A stretch of 64,000 bases of DNA from Adiantum capillus-veneris. Its lineage: Eukaryota; Streptophyta; Polypodiopsida; Polypodiales; Pteridaceae. Location: NCBI GenBank assembly GCA_014529385.2, contig CM043948.1, positions 76,990,291 to 77,054,290 of the forward strand, in the 5' to 3' direction. The translations under genes were made by a program, and so were the position numbers. Of this stretch, positions 1 to 11,896 are shown in pieces. Numbering within the stretch: the stretch's first letter is position 1; each line of letters begins with the position of its first letter. The notes below the pieces were generated by a model. The model saw only the letters and a program-made list of their open reading frames with translations. It was not told where the DNA came from and searched no databases.

Positions 1-291
1 GCAGTGGAAGCATTTGCAGCTGAGATTATCAGCAGGTACGGTGGCTGACACTAGCATGATGCTTCATGGAGCTTTGTAGACCATACAGAGTTGTCTGTGG
101 AATTTACATGTAGGCTATAGTGTGGGTACGCACACGAGCCTACTACCACCAGAGCCGATACGACTGCGTGTAGATCGACAGATTGAGCCAGTGGGTGTAG
201 GTTGAGAGAGTCTCTCACCTAGTTTCTTGTACATACTAGTAGTTTAGCTAGTAGGACTTACTTATCGGCGCATCGCCTTTAAGTGGGAGAT
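1..291 (+). mobile_element. 3' internal end of a Ty1/copia element with polypurine tract
   Basis: This stretch lies directly upstream of an LTR start and ends in the purine run aagtgggaga (281-290) followed by t and TGTTGGGAT. That is the usual plant Ty1/copia polypurine-tract/LTR junction. No coding frame of any length is visible, so this is probably the untranslated 3' part of the element; the rest lies outside the window. Confidence 0.6.
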
Positions 292-525
292 TGTTGGGAT
301 AAAGGCGCTCCGTCTTTTGCCCGTCCGGCCGCCCACCCACGTGTGTACATACCCTTATTCTTCATTACATATGAGAATAAGGAGCTCCTCATCTTAAGTC
401 TTGTGAGGCTGCTCCATCCACACCGGCTTGTGATCTTCCCTCTCTTCCCCCTTCACCACACGCACGCACGCTGCCCGTGCACATGCGCACTCATCAAGTG
501 TGTTCCTCATTTCCCCTTTACAACA
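292..525 (+). repeat. Ty1/copia 3' LTR
   Basis: The repeat begins TGTTGGG right after a polypurine tract and ends at CAACA (521-525), giving TGTTG...CAACA terminal inverted bases and a length of about 234 bp. The left LTR is outside the window, so the target duplication cannot be checked. The right boundary is inferred only from the terminal bases. The open frame across 283-609 looks like a by-product of the LTR sequence and not a gene. Confidence 0.55.
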
Positions 526-639
526 TTAGCAAGAAGCGGTAAGATTGCCTCCCTATTTTGGAGTTTGCTTTTAATAGTGCTAGGACAACATGTTTTAGTC
601 CCTTCATAATTATGTAAGGTTCTCAACATAGAACATCAA

Positions 640-1135
640 TTTTAGTGGGGTTGGCTATTGAGTAAATTCAGCAAGTCATGGACTTTACTGCAGATCATAT
701 AGATATGCTGAAAATTTGTCAAAATGTTTGACAAGCACAAGATTGACCCAAGAAGTATGTTGATGAGGAACGCAGCAAGTCACCTTATGGAAGGTACATG
801 TTCCATAGCATTTGAAAAGTTTGAAACTAGTCCAACACCTAAGTTATCTCCTCGATATTGTGGTTTGTTTGAAATACTCAAGTGAGTTTGTGATATGACC
901 TACAAACATTCTTTACCTACTTATTCTCATATTCATCCATTTTTTCATGTAATTCATTTATGTACACTCTTTCATAGGGTTGACAATGTAATCAATGGAT
1001 CATCAGGTTTTGGTCGATTTTATTGAACCTCCAGCCTAGTTAGGTGAACTCAAGCATGTGCATCGCCAAGCATTAGTTAAGAGGAAAGATCGACCTAAAG
1101 AATCCTACTTGTCCTTATACTCGTTATCAGAGCTA
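640..1135 (+). pseudogene. Ty3 integrase C-terminal fragment, chromodomain lineage
   Basis: The plus strand reads as a broken integrase C-terminus: a 'DKHKIDPRSM' helix region, then 'PTPKLSPRYCGLFEILK' (the GPF/Y module), then 'MTYKHSLPTYSHIHPFFH'. The same segment occurs in better condition at 15690-16120, which allows the frame to be followed. Several stop codons and about 40 missing bases near the chromodomain-like tail show that it is dead. It is the tail of an older Ty3 element whose body is not present here. 526-639 shows nothing recognisable. Confidence 0.7.
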
Positions 1136-1895
1136 GCACTATATTCTTAGGAGAAGGGCCATGGTTGCATGGATGCAAGAGGCTCTGGACAAGGAGAATA
1201 TGCCAAGTAGGGTGGGTGCTTGAAATGCCCCGTACACACACACACACACAGTGTGGATGTTGACCTGCAAGGATCGCCTCTCTATCGGGCTCTTTGGGTG
1301 CATCGAATCTTGGGGACCACATCTCATCTCTGTGGCAATGTGCATAAAGCATCCCACTGTGCGCTCTCTCTTTCTCCTTCTTGTGTGCTGCTATAGAATT
1401 CCATAGCCAGTGTTGGTGAGCCTTGGGTTCACATCCAAAGACCACCAACACTCCAAATTTTTGCCCTTTTTAAAGGTCAAGGGCATGCTCTCACCAAAAG
1501 ACAAGTTTGACAAATGAGTATTGGATCTGCTAGTATGACAAGTACTCAAAAAAATTGAGGCCCAATTCATCAAAAGTACAACATATACAAAAACTTCGAG
1601 CAAAGAGAGGTTTCTTATATTGACGATCATCTTTGGGCCTTGAAGTTTATGCTCAAACGATCATAGCAAGTTCTTCAAGCTATCAAAGTGGGTTTGACAA
1701 TACAGCGTGACTTTGGCCAAGCTTCACTTGTATTCAAAAACTTGAAGCTACCATGGTTTTTGAAGCTATCTAAAAGGTAATTTGGCAAACAAGCCCTTTG
1801 GAGGATTGGTGACATTCGTTCTAGCATCAGCTTTGATTGTTGATACTCATCTCACTATGGGGATTTGATTTGGCATGGCCAATCAATGTCCCTAG
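1136..1895. other. Unassigned stretch with a 10-bp-stem hairpin
   Basis: No gene is supportable. The stretch holds a short (AC)n run near 1233-1251 and a perfect 10-bp inverted repeat, AGTGTTGGTG at 1409-1418 and CACCAACACT at 1443-1452, with a 24-base loop. By position it lies between the end of one Ty3 integrase and the start of a Ty3 gag, so it may include an unrecognised LTR or leader. Confidence 0.3.
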
Positions 1896-2774
1896 TTGCT
1901 ATTACTTGCCGGTAGTCTCCAAACAAAGGAAAAAGCTCATCAAAAAGAATTTTTTAAAAAATGTAATTTTTTCCCATTAGCACATTACTCCACCATGGAT
2001 TCAAACAGATACATCATCAGTTTGACTTCATCAACTACTACCTTTCTGTCAGTTACTCTCAAGAAAGGTGCCCCCACAATACCAAGCATAGATGATAGCA
2101 TCAAGTTTCTTGATTTTCAAGATTTTAAGGTATTACAATCACGCATGTCTGTCATTGAAACACAAATTTGCACTCTTGTATGAAAATGTCACAAAAATGT
2201 CTGATCTTGTAGTGCAATGTCTGCATCAGTTGTCCAAGGGTCTTGCAAATGAGCAGCATGGGAGCATATTAGATACTCTACCTCTAAATTGTGCCCTTGG
2301 CATGGTGAAACAAGGCTCTAATCTGGGTTCATTTCCTATTCTAACTGTTGAAAAACATGAAACCACTTACCTTTCATGGGGAAGAGAAAGAATGCAACAA
2401 GGATGCAATGAATATCTTCCTAACTAAATGGGATGGTATCCATGATCAACGTTGGACTCTGGTTGTAGTCAAGGCACTGCAAATTAGTTTGACACTAGAA
2501 GATAAAGCTTATAAATTGATGTCCCTCAAAGAGAAGGGCAATGTGCAATGCTCATGCATTGCCTTTGAAGATGTGTTTAGATGGGAATTTTTGTCCACTA
2601 ATGAGAAGGACCAAAATTGGACTACATGGGATAAGTTCTCTATGTATCAGCATAAGACACTGGTTGAGTATATCTCGCACTATAGAGTTGTTATCCTCAA
2701 AGTGGAGGGTTTAGATTCTTTTAGCAAGTGAAAGTGTTCATGCGTGGGTTAAACCATGAGCTTAAGAAGTACAT
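1896..2774 (+). pseudogene. Ty3 gag pseudogene, left part (split by insertion)
   Basis: The best-preserved part (about 2348-2730) reads as a retrotransposon capsid. It has a 'LTFHGEEKE' start, 'FLTKWDGIHDQRW', a 'LTLEDKAYKL' segment, 'FEDVFRWEF', and a 'YISHYRVVILKVEGLD' helix, which is the spacing of plant Ty3 Gag. After a frameshift near 2728 it continues 'FMRGLNHELKKYI' and then stops abruptly at 2774, where an LTR begins. The reading resumes on the far side of the nested element at 15332. Upstream (1896-2340) the frame is broken by stops. Confidence 0.7.
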
Positions 2775-4641
2775 TGGAGAGGGGGAATGGGGAACACACC
2801 CAAAAAAACACACAAACTACCTTTCTATAACTTAGAGCATTCACAACACCCCTATCCTCTCAAAAACACCTTCAAAAAGTATAAATCACACTAGCAAGTC
2901 CTCGTCTACACACTTTCCAATGCGCACACAACCAACAAGACCACCACACCACATGAATGCACCATTGCGGTTCATTTCGTCACTTTTAACTCAAACAACA
3001 CCTCTTACTCACTCTATATACACACAGATACCGCAGGTTTGGGGGGCACACATCCACAGCCGACACCGTGGAACAAAGACGAGAGCATGAGAAAGAGAGG
3101 GGGGAAGGGGAAATCAACATTGCATAGGGCAAAACCAGCTTGATCTTGATCAAAAACCCATTTACAACATGAGTAGCACTAAAACTATGGACGGCTCAAA
3201 AAAAAAAAACACCCTCCAGGCTCTACAGGCAAAACTATCCAAAAACACTTCTCCAAAAAGACCAAAAAAAATATTTTTTATAGGAATGCTCATCCACTTT
3301 GGCAAGTTCTTCTCCATTGGACTTTTGGATGCTCGACTTAGCAGTTTCTGGAGATGGCGGCACCCTTAGGTGGAAATTTCACCTCTTCTCTCTCTCTTGC
3401 TACTTTCACATGAATCTGGGGGGCACTGGTGCTAGCGCTAGCACTCCTCCCTTGCCTTCAGTATATAAAAGGGGGGGGGGGGGGGGGCTCGGGGAACCCC
3501 ATGTGAACTAAACTTTAAGGGAACCACAAGTTCACCACCAAAAACACCGCCATCAACTATTGCTATCCGCGTGCCACCACCGATCTCATGTTGTGAGTGC
3601 ACCATCGCGCCAAGGGCCGCCACGCGCAGCGTCCATGAGCGCACGTGGCGCATGCCATAGCTGGCCCAAGGGGGATCTCTCCCTCCCCTCCTCCTTGGAT
3701 GCCAACAATGGGTACCCACTCCATTATATATACACTTCACCTCTTGATTTTGTTAGTGCATATGGGACTATGGCTTGCGCCACATGGCACTGCTTGGGAT
3801 GTCCACCCCTTGTGGGTTGAAAAAGTGTCCTATAAACTCCATTTTTCTCCCCAACTTTAAGGCAACCCCATTCCTTGTTCCAATACCAAAAGATCTTTCT
3901 ATAAAGCCACACCAAAACCCCATCTTGCCAACTCCAAATCCCAAGAAGCTCGCCGCATTTCTCCTCCTCTGTAGCCTCAAATGCCTCTACTTCCCCAACA
4001 ACTACTCTCGACTTCAATCTGCCATATCTCATCGTCAGAGATCCCGATTGATGAGCCATCAATTTTGGTTGACTCCACATGTTCCATACAACCCTTAAGA
4101 ACCCTGGTGAGCCCAAAATGATTCTAGATGGCATGCCTACCAAGGTGATCAAAACATACCAAAACAGGCCCCATTGAAAATTTCATCGGCCCATAACTTG
4201 CCCATTTGAAATTCGATTAGCGATTTGAAAAGACAAGCATGCACCATAGTTTAGGCACTTTGAGTCTATGCACTTACATCAGCCATGACCATTCATTTTC
4301 ACCTGCCCAGTCTGGCGGGGATCTGCAAAGCACTCCGTAATCGAACTATAATAACTTTTACACCGTAGCTCCAATTGAGGAGCCGTCTAGACTGGCTTGG
4401 AAAGAACCTTGAATACTAAATCTTACCACATATCTCTATCACTTTGAACACCTTGAGCATCCAACCTATTTAGCCCATCATGGAGCCTTTCTGGCCTTAA
4501 AAACCACCATAAACATGGATCCCCATGTCCTCCTAGCTGCCCTGGAACCCTGCACATGCTTTAGCACTCTGGCTCTCACTTGGAGATACCCTAATCCATG
4601 GCTTGAACTATTCATAGCACTGACCATATTTAGCTACACCA
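2775..4641 (-). repeat. 3' LTR of the 2775-15331 Ty3 element
   Basis: About 1.87 kb, aligning along its length with 13387-15331 in the same orientation. By eye roughly one base in seven or eight differs over the first 140 bases, many as C/T or G/A changes, so the pair is old. It includes a G homopolymer at about 3471-3487 that has a counterpart in the other LTR. Inside the element it is preceded on the minus strand by the purine-rich AAGGGGGTTGGG (about 4646-4657), the likely polypurine tract. Open frames within it are not genes. Confidence 0.85.
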
Positions 4642-4861
4642 TCATTGCCCAACCCCCTTGTTGAACATTCATGTTTAACCAAAAACACGCTTATTGAACT
4701 TGAAGTTGTCATAGGGATCAAACAACTAAACAAATGGAACAAACCACAATTGTATGTACAAAATATGAACGACGCTTCATCTCCACTTAATGCTGCCTTT
4801 CTTCAGGTGGGGTTGTCCAACCCCCTTGACCAAAATTTGATGCACTTCTGGCACTAAACCC

Positions 4862-6350
4862 CTGTCAAAGTATGCACACCATTCACCCTGTGCCTAAGAA
4901 ACTCACCATTTGCCTGCACCAACTGATAGGTATAATTAGGAAAATCTTTATGCACTCTATAAGGACCTATACTTCATCACAAGTTCATCTTCTTGTATCT
5001 TCTTTTATGGCAGATTTTGATTGAACTTTGTAACCCACTTCTCCCATTGTTTTACATAGAAATTGTCTACCACTTCTTTGTTCGTTTGCAAGGCCTCAAG
5101 ACTAGCAATCCGGTCTTGCAAAACATTATGTTGAGTGGCATTGACACTCCACATAACCTTCAAAGCTCCTAAGTGTGCATGCATTGGCAGCATCGCCTCC
5201 TTACCATAAACTAGCTCAAATGGGGTAAAGTGACTACCTTGTAGGACGTTCTGTATGCCCACAGACACTTCTCAAGATTAGCTTCTCATTTTGTTTCCTA
5301 CTTGTACACATACTCTGTAAGCATCTTTACAATTTTCCTATTGGCACTCCCGACTAGACCATTACACTGGGGGTGATAGGGATGCCTAGCTTCTCCATTA
5401 ATCCACGCATCATCTTGCTTCAAAACCCCTAACATTTATCAGAGATGAGCACCCAAGGCACTCCAAAATGACAAAAAATGTAATCAAAAACAAATTGAGC
5501 CACAATATGAGCATTCACCTCCTTAACCGCCTTGGCCTTGACCCACCTGGTAAGGTAGTCAATGGCTACCAAGATGTACTTCTTACCGCTTACCGATTAG
5601 GGAGTGGACCAATGGCATCCAAACCCCACTTCTCAAAAGCATCTTGGGCTATGATATCCCCATGTGACTCATCCACTAGTCATCTTTCACCCATGGTCTG
5701 GCACTCGTGGCATGTCTTGCACCAATATTTCATATCCCTATCATCATAAAGTTCTATTTACTAAAAAATGAATCACTCTCTTCTTCTTGAGGAGTGTTCA
5801 CCTGGTCCAGCAAGCACATGCCATGGATGGGCATAGTGATTAGTTTTCCTTTGAGCGATCTTCAGCAATGACCTTGTCATAGCCAATTGTAGGGTTGCTT
5901 AGCCATATTCTTAAGCATCTAACATTGGCTCAGCGAAGTATCTTATGTTTTGAAAGAGGTCGTTTGAGTTTGCCTTGCAGTGGGGTGGCGTGTGTGCCGT
6001 TAAAGTGTCTGGACATTCCCCACAATAGAAGGCCACCAAAATCTCACTCGAAGAACTCAAAAAAGTACTTGGTATTTACCTCGATAATGGCTCTCTTTAT
6101 GAAACTGCTTCAAGAACTGTATAAGGATTTCCTCTTTGTACAGCACCCTCCGCAACACTCCATCATGACCATATGTCACCAAGCCGTCACCAATCAACGT
6201 GAACTTGCAAGCCTTTTGAACTATCCTCCTCCTCTGTAGCTTGGACAAAATTTTTGGACATTGTCGCGTGCTCAAAAATCCCTCTACCTCCTTCAGATTC
6301 TCTCTACCTGCATAAGTGGCGGGTGCCACATACAAACCTGCTACATGCAC
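4862..6350 (-). pseudogene. Integrase pseudogene of the 2775-15331 element
   Basis: Reading the minus strand from 6350 gives the N-terminal zinc-binding region (near 'FLKQFHKESHYRGKYQ'), then the core, then the C-terminal region. The core carries 'RHPYHPQCNGLVG' where integrases have an HPQxxGxxE motif, so the catalytic Glu is Gly here. The stretch 'HFTPFELVYGKEAMLP' (about 5170-5230) is the conserved segment after the core. The last part, read across frames near 4900-4980, resembles 'GPYRVHKDFPNYTYQL', a GPF/Y module. No chromodomain follows. Multiple stops and frameshifts are present, with open pieces at 5005-5268 and 6057-6350. Confidence 0.8.
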
Positions 6351-6363
6351 ATGTACCCTACTA

Positions 6364-6573
6364 CTAGCTAGCTGCTCCGCTTCTTAGTTTTTCTCTCTCC
6401 TGCCATTGGTCTAGAAGTTGCTTGATAACTAGAAATACATCACCTTTCACTACTAACTTTGAGATGTCGAGCTCTACACACTGCTCGAGGCCCAAATCAA
6501 GACTAAGGTACTCTGCTTCATTGTTGATGTGGACATTTGAGGTCATAAGCCTTGGAAAAGATAACCTTGCCAT
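6364..6573 (-). pseudogene. Second (archaeal-like) RNase H domain fragment
   Basis: The translated fragment contains 'NNEAEYLSLDLGLEQC', then 'VKGDVFLVIKQL'. The NNxAEY and xGD motifs mark the additional RNase H domain found between the ordinary RNase H and integrase in Tat-type plant Ty3 elements (established for that clade). The fragment is about 70 residues, shorter than a full domain, and is followed by stops. Its presence and position support placing this element in or near the Tat group. Confidence 0.65.
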
Positions 6574-7540
6574 GTGGGTCCTGTATTACCACACCACCTC
6601 CAGCCCCAATAGCCAGTCCCTATCATCATGGGAATATAGAAATCATCCTCTCGGTTTGGAGAACACATTGTCTGTGGTTGACACAAAATCTCCTTCACCC
6701 TGTCAAAAGCCTCCTGTGCTTCTTCATCCCACCAAAAACCATGAACCTGATAAGCCCTCTTTTGAAGGGGATACACATACTGTGAAAGCATTCAAAAAAA
6801 CCGTGACAAATACTTTAGCTTATGCACAAACAAGGCCAAACCTTGAGCATTTGATAGAGGGTCCATCAACACTAGAGCATTCACCTTCTTTGGATCACCT
6901 TCTATCCCATTTTGCGACACCAGTTGTGCACAAGGTTGTGCCAATTTTCACTTCTTGGGGTTTAATTGACCACCCTCTTCGTGAAGCCTTTGGAAACATA
7001 GTTATAGCTTCAATGAATGCTCCAACGTAGAACTGTAGCAACCTATACGATCCATAAACACCTTGATAAACCTACCCAAGTATGGACCAAATACCCTATT
7101 CATCCAATCCTGAAAAATAGCATATGCATTCACCAAACCAAAAGGCATCCTACGGTATGAAAAACATCCCCAAGGAGAAATAAATGTAGTTTTCAGTTGA
7201 TCCTCAAGAGCAATACCTATCTAGAAGTACCCCAAAAGAACCATCCATAATGGAATACCTTTCATGTCGTGCCACTTGGTTCAAGATTTCATCCTAGAAT
7301 GGTAGAGGCTAGTGATTCCACTTTATGGTAGCATTTAACGGCTTGTAATTGATGCACACCATCCACTTCCTGTTCTTCTTTGGACTAATGAAAATAGATG
7401 AGACCCACTCAGACTCTTTCACTAGATAAAGAATACCTGCATCCAAAATCTTGTTAATATCATGCCTTAGGGATTCCTTTTAGATCTCTCCTAATCTCCA
7501 CAACTTCTATGCCTTCAGCTTATACCCCGCTTTGAGTACA
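6574..7540 (-). pseudogene. Reverse transcriptase / RNase H pseudogene of the 2775-15331 element
   Basis: On the minus strand, 7150-7030 reads 'MPFGLVNAYAIFQDWM', 'FGPYLGRFIKVFMDRI'. This is the usual 'MPFGLxNAPATFQ' followed by the YxDD box, which here is FMDR, so a catalytic Asp is lost. Upstream (about 7300-7400) the strand matches the region around the first catalytic Asp. Downstream, 6543-6791 reads 'FWWDEEAQEAFDRVKEIL', the conserved start of the RT-RNase H connection. Frame breaks occur throughout. Confidence 0.75.
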
Positions 7541-7659
7541 ATCTTGTGCTCCATGCCCTTCGCCCCTCATATATCCTTATACTCCGTTGCAAAAAAATTA
7601 GGATATGGTGTACACAAGTGAACATAGCTCTCCTTATCTTGCTTGGTCATATCCTTGCT

Positions 7660-8065
7660 CAACATATCAACCACTTTCTTTGCACCTATGCCATGAACAT
7701 GAGGCTACACATCTTCTTTTGCATGAGGACTCTCTATGGTAACACCACATGTTTTCATCGCTCTCCTCTTCCTCTGTATCAGTGTAGCCCTCATCATACC
7801 CTGACTCAATTTTGTACTCATAGCATGTCATCGTATCATCTTCACCTCTTGTTGCCATAGCATGAAAATGTCTCTCTTTGGTCTTGAGGTCCAATACTAT
7901 TTGTCTCCCCTTCTCTTTGTTTGAAAAGGTAAACCCTAGGCTCTCCCAATTCTTCTTGGCCCCTATTGGAAGAAGCCACAGACTCCCCAAGATGATAGGA
8001 AAAGCGTTGCCACCAGCTTTCATCACGAAAAAGTCGATAATGCACTCTATTCCCACTACCTTGAC
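7660..8065 (-). pseudogene. Retropepsin-like protease, C-terminal part
   Basis: The minus strand reads 'VKVVGIECIIDFFVM', 'AFPIILGSLWLLPIG', matching the C-terminal half of a Ty3 aspartic protease (the 'ILGRPWL' region), followed by an acidic linker towards the reverse transcriptase. The N-terminal half is 2.8 kb away at 10877-11033. The two halves join in sense across the insertion at 8071-10871. Confidence 0.7.
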
Positions 8066-8070
8066 CTTCA
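8066..8070. repeat. Target site duplication, left copy (cttca)
   Basis: The five bases cttca immediately precede TGTGAGGTCC at 8071 and recur at 10872-10876 immediately after the element end CCTTACA. An exact 5-bp duplication is the usual signature of LTR-retrotransposon integration. Confidence 0.8.
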
Positions 8071-8747
8071 TGTGAGGTCCCCACCCCGCCGTCTCAAACG
8101 ACGGATCTGATGGTAAACCTGGTGGCCACTATATCTACAGCGGAAGCAAACAAAGTGGTTTATGGTTCATCTAGCGGACAATCTCTCATCACAAAGTGAA
8201 TCGAGCTCGAGCCTACTAGCATCAAGATCTAGTTCCACCCCGTAGGGGAAGCGTGATTAACTTATCTAGCAATCCTAAGACCCACCTTCCAAGAGCAGAG
8301 AAGTCCCGAGTGCCTTTTTCCCCATGGCTTTCAGAGGCACGTACACTTGAGACTTCGCCTCTCTAGGGGCAATGAGTAATACTAGTGTAGATTTATAACA
8401 CTATGGGGATGGAGAGTTCCCGACCAATCGGGACCACCCTTCTCATAGGCATTGGCAACCTGAGCCAAGCCCCCACTTTCCACCCCCACACTCACACTTC
8501 TTTGTGTGTCCTAATTACTATCACAATGGTTGTTCAACATATAAGTTCCTTGATTAGATTCTGATTCACGGGGTTCATTAAGACAGCCCTTCAACCAGTA
8601 TTGCAAAGCGGCACCAAGACAGTAACTCTAGTAAAAATTTCACTCGAAACTTATTCATTAAAATTCCAATGTTCTGGAGGTACAACATCCCCCCTCCAGC
8701 GAGAGTTTACTCCTCTCGTTGTTGCCTAGCTGCCCATACAACTAGGT

Positions 8748-8836
8748 ATGTCCACCGCATAGAACGCACGACATGGACATTCCCACATAAAACGCAAGAC
8801 GTGGGTATCCACCGCAAAGAACGCAAGTCGTGGATA
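8748..8836. repeat. Three imperfect ~29-bp tandem units
   Basis: Three neighbouring units share the core cgca(t/a)(a/g)aacgca(c/a)g followed by a (c/t)gtgg or catgg end: near 8750, 8780 and 8810. They lie inside the 2.8 kb LTR-like insertion. Such short repeats are common in LTR promoters, and no function can be shown here. Confidence 0.45.
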
Positions 8837-10097
8837 GAGGCCCTAAGCTAGTAACTCTAGCTACTGCGAAATCATCGCGAGCCGCCCCTGTGATCAGTAG
8901 GGGGATCAAGACTAGTTTCAACATTGGAAATAGAAATGAACATGCCGAGCTAAATTTTCCCTAGCAGACATTCTTTCCTATTTCAAACAGTATATCCAAC
9001 AATCCATTCTTTCCTACTTAGAATTTAATATACACTTCAATTCAAATGCCGAGGTTTCTGTCGGATTTCTCCAACATGTTTAGGGATATGTTCTTTCCTA
9101 ACTTATCGTATGCAATGTTAAATTAAACAAACTTGAATAAAAATGTGACCTACCTCCTCCATTTCCTCGTCATTGGCCCGTGAGATGGCCGGTACTTGGT
9201 CGTCCATGGGAGCTTTTCCTTTCCCATTCACGTTGCTTGTTCCCATCTCGCGGTCGTGGGCACCACCAAAGCGAGTTCTCTTTACCGGGTCCATTTTATA
9301 CTCACTACTTAATTGACAAACTTGGAGAAAAAGAACTAATGTCCGAGAGTACCATAACGACCAAGATGACAGATTAGAATCACTGAACAATTCCTTTAAT
9401 ACGAGAGGGTTATATTTCCTTCAAGACATAGTAATTTATGGATAGTACCTTACTTGTTCCTGCGGAAATTGTGGGTCTAAAGTTAAATACTTGGTCTAGG
9501 TAATTAGGAATTTCAGATTTTACTTAATCAAATTACTAGAGGGGTGAATTAGACATGCTCAATCACCTTCCTAATGTAAGTAAAGAGATGCAGAATTACC
9601 ATATGCATAGGTGAGAGAATTCCCCCTTAATTACATCCTAATATATGAACAGATTGAATCTAACTTAGTTACTCAACATTGTGTGGTAATAGGGTGAAAT
9701 TGACCAATTCCACATCATTGTCGGCTTGACAATTATTTACTATGATGATTGGTGGGAGATTTCTTCCTACTAATCATGCATTAATCTATGATTAGGAGAG
9801 GTTAATTACTTGCATAATTAACAATTAGATGAAGATTATGTAATAGACTAATGATATGGAGAATTAGAGAGCAACTAATGAGTAATTTAGCTATGATTAA
9901 GCATAATAGTTGTAAGATTAAGAGAATGATAGAGAGGTTTGCAGTAAAGCATAAAATAAATTTGATTTTATCGTGATTAGGGCTGAAGTCTACTCGAAAT
10001 TCTGATCCAATGGAGTTCTCGAGATGAGAATCGGGCAGCACTTCCCTCCTTTACTTCTTCTCCAAAGACTATGTGTGCTAGCAGCACTTCCCAAGGT

Positions 10098-10153
10098 GTG
10101 TGTGTAAGTGTGTGTGTGTGTGTGTGTGTGTATTGAGTGTGTGTGTGTGAGAA

Positions 10154-10204
<51 letters not shown>
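10098..10204. repeat. (GT)n microsatellite
   Basis: About 100 bases of GT repeats with two interruptions (ttgagtg near 10133 and aatgtat near 10153). It produces the His-Thr-rich frames seen on the minus strand, which are not genes. Confidence 0.9.
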
Positions 10205-10207
<3 letters not shown>

Positions 10208-10876
10208 CACACTCTTATATAGGCTCTCCCATGCTGAAAATCGAACCAAGCTGCTATATGCATCTAGAGAGCACTCACTTCATGCATGATAAGTCTAGTT
10301 ACATGCCTACCAAGTGTCCAGTTAGCTAGTCTAACTGACTCTCACACTCTCTCTCAAGCATGGCAACTCTCCCACAACTCCCTAGAGATGAGAGGGAGTC
10401 CCCTAGCTACTAAAGCAAGCTCTGAGTGGCGTGGGACCCGTTCCCACACAGCCTCGAGCCCTCGGTGCCTCCCCGCACAACCTTAGAAATTTTGATTTTA
10501 GGCTAAAACGGCTGATACGAATCGGAATTTAATGCCGTAAATTGCTATACTAAGCTCTAACTAAGGTGTACCTGTCCGAGTACCTACCATATTTAGCAGC
10601 CCTCGGGGTCCGAAATTGCTTTTTTTTTAAATTCGGGATACAGGTGCAGTTTTTCGAGGCGGTTAAAACTAGACGGGTCAGCGACCAAAAACTTACTATT
10701 TTTGGAATTTTTTTCATGAAAATTATTTTAATTCATTTTTTGAAGCTTTATAACATTCTAAAGATCATGGCACCAACAGAATTTGGAAAACTGCTAAAAA
10801 TAGTAACTGTTTCATTATGCTCATTCCATGGTACAATGGTGCTCTTTTTGGTCGGGGTCAGAGACCTTACACTTCA

Positions 10877-11033
10877 CGTCATGAGCCATGCCCAAACACC
10901 TAGCTTTAGCATGGTTGTACATTCTCATGTGCACATTCCACTTGGCCACCGCCTTGACACCTGCGTCCCTCATGGCTGCTTTAGTCATGACACAGACCTG
11001 GGCTCCTCTATCCATGTATGCTTGCACCTGCAT
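10877..11033 (-). pseudogene. Retropepsin-like protease, N-terminal part
   Basis: The minus strand reads 'VQAYMDRGAQVCVMTKAAM', 'LGMAHDVKCK'. The AYMDRGAQVCVM stretch sits where aspartic proteases have the catalytic D(S/T)GA motif, and here it is DRGA, so the Ser/Thr is lost. It stops at the cttca duplication and continues at 8065 after the insertion. Confidence 0.7.
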
Positions 11034-11575
11034 CTTCTTCTCGATGATAACATCCAGAAGAGGAAGAAAATTTGGTGGATTCCGTCCTTAAGGCCGTATT
11101 TTGCACCGCACGCACATCCCCCTTAACCCTTGAAAGTCCGGTGCTAACACTTGTACACCACTTCCTTCTTAGCTTGGGATTCATTGCCAATAGCTTCCCA
11201 AAGGTAACATTAGCTTTTTTACTTTAAACACCGCTTGTCAGGTCATATTCGCAATGACCACAACCTAACTGAAAATCCACCTGCTTGATCTTGGGACGCC
11301 TTTTCCTCTTGCTAGTCTCTGACTGCTCTCTACCTTCATACACCTTTTTCTTTCCTTTGCAAGCTCTAATCTCTTGCTGAGTCTTCGTTTCCCTTTCACC
11401 TCTTGCTCTCTTGTTAGCCAAAATTTCCACATCCTGCTTGTCTACACCAATAATATTGACTCTAGGGACTTCACCATTATCTGGCATAGCCAATAGCACA
11501 GGGTTCTCAATTGCATGTTCCCTTTGACCATTAAACTGCCCTTGTCCTCTGACTCTAACAAACAGCGGGTATATG

Positions 11576-11748
11576 TGTTGGGTTCAAGCCCTATATCGTC
11601 TACCCGTGGGAACATATCCCTATAGCATGCAATTGCAACTACACTACGTTTAGAAGTGTGCATGGCACTTTTTCTTTATATATTGTAAGGTTCTTTACAA
11701 AGGAAAATAATCAAGTATTGCATGTTTTTATTGTTACTCTGTCGACTA

Positions 11749-11815
<67 letters not shown>

Positions 11816-11880
11816 TGCTCTACACGCTCACCATGGATTTTCCTACTCAATGGCACCCACCATAGCCTCATCTTCTAACA
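11576..11880 (+). repeat. TRIM 5' LTR
   Basis: 305 bp, TGTTGGG...CTAACA. It is about 50 bp longer than its partner because of an expanded (CT)n tract at about 11752-11812. Otherwise the two LTRs agree closely. Confidence 0.85.
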
Positions 11881-11896
11881 TCCGGTATCAGAGCTT
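11881..11896 (+). promoter_or_regulatory. Primer-binding site, initiator Met-tRNA type
   Basis: The bases ccggtatcagagctt directly follow the 5' LTR. GGTATCAGAGC is the standard plant Ty1/copia primer site, so reverse transcription of this miniature element would be primed by initiator Met-tRNA. Confidence 0.8.

Larger units (their letters stand above)
8071..10871. mobile_element. 2.8 kb LTR-like insertion (probable solo LTR)
   Basis: The insertion begins TGTGAGGTC and ends GACCTTACA, imperfect inverted termini of the TG...CA kind. It is flanked on both sides by cttca and interrupts the protease of the host element. It has no recognisable protein-coding frame and no internal pair of direct repeats that I can see, which fits a solo LTR left by recombination between two LTRs. 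A non-autonomous element remains possible. It carries a short tandem repeat at 8748-8836 and a GT microsatellite at 10098-10204. Ordinary LTRs are shorter, so 2.8 kb is long. Confidence 0.75.

Noticed and set aside
3438-4152. Frames of 70-142 residues in the left LTR
   Set aside because: They lie inside an LTR, are not conserved as proteins in the other LTR, and include poly-G translation.
8740-8840. Short repeated units considered as a CRISPR array
   Set aside because: Only three imperfect adjacent units without spacers, in a plant retrotransposon.
9977-10263. His/Thr repeat proteins
   Set aside because: They are translations of a GT microsatellite.
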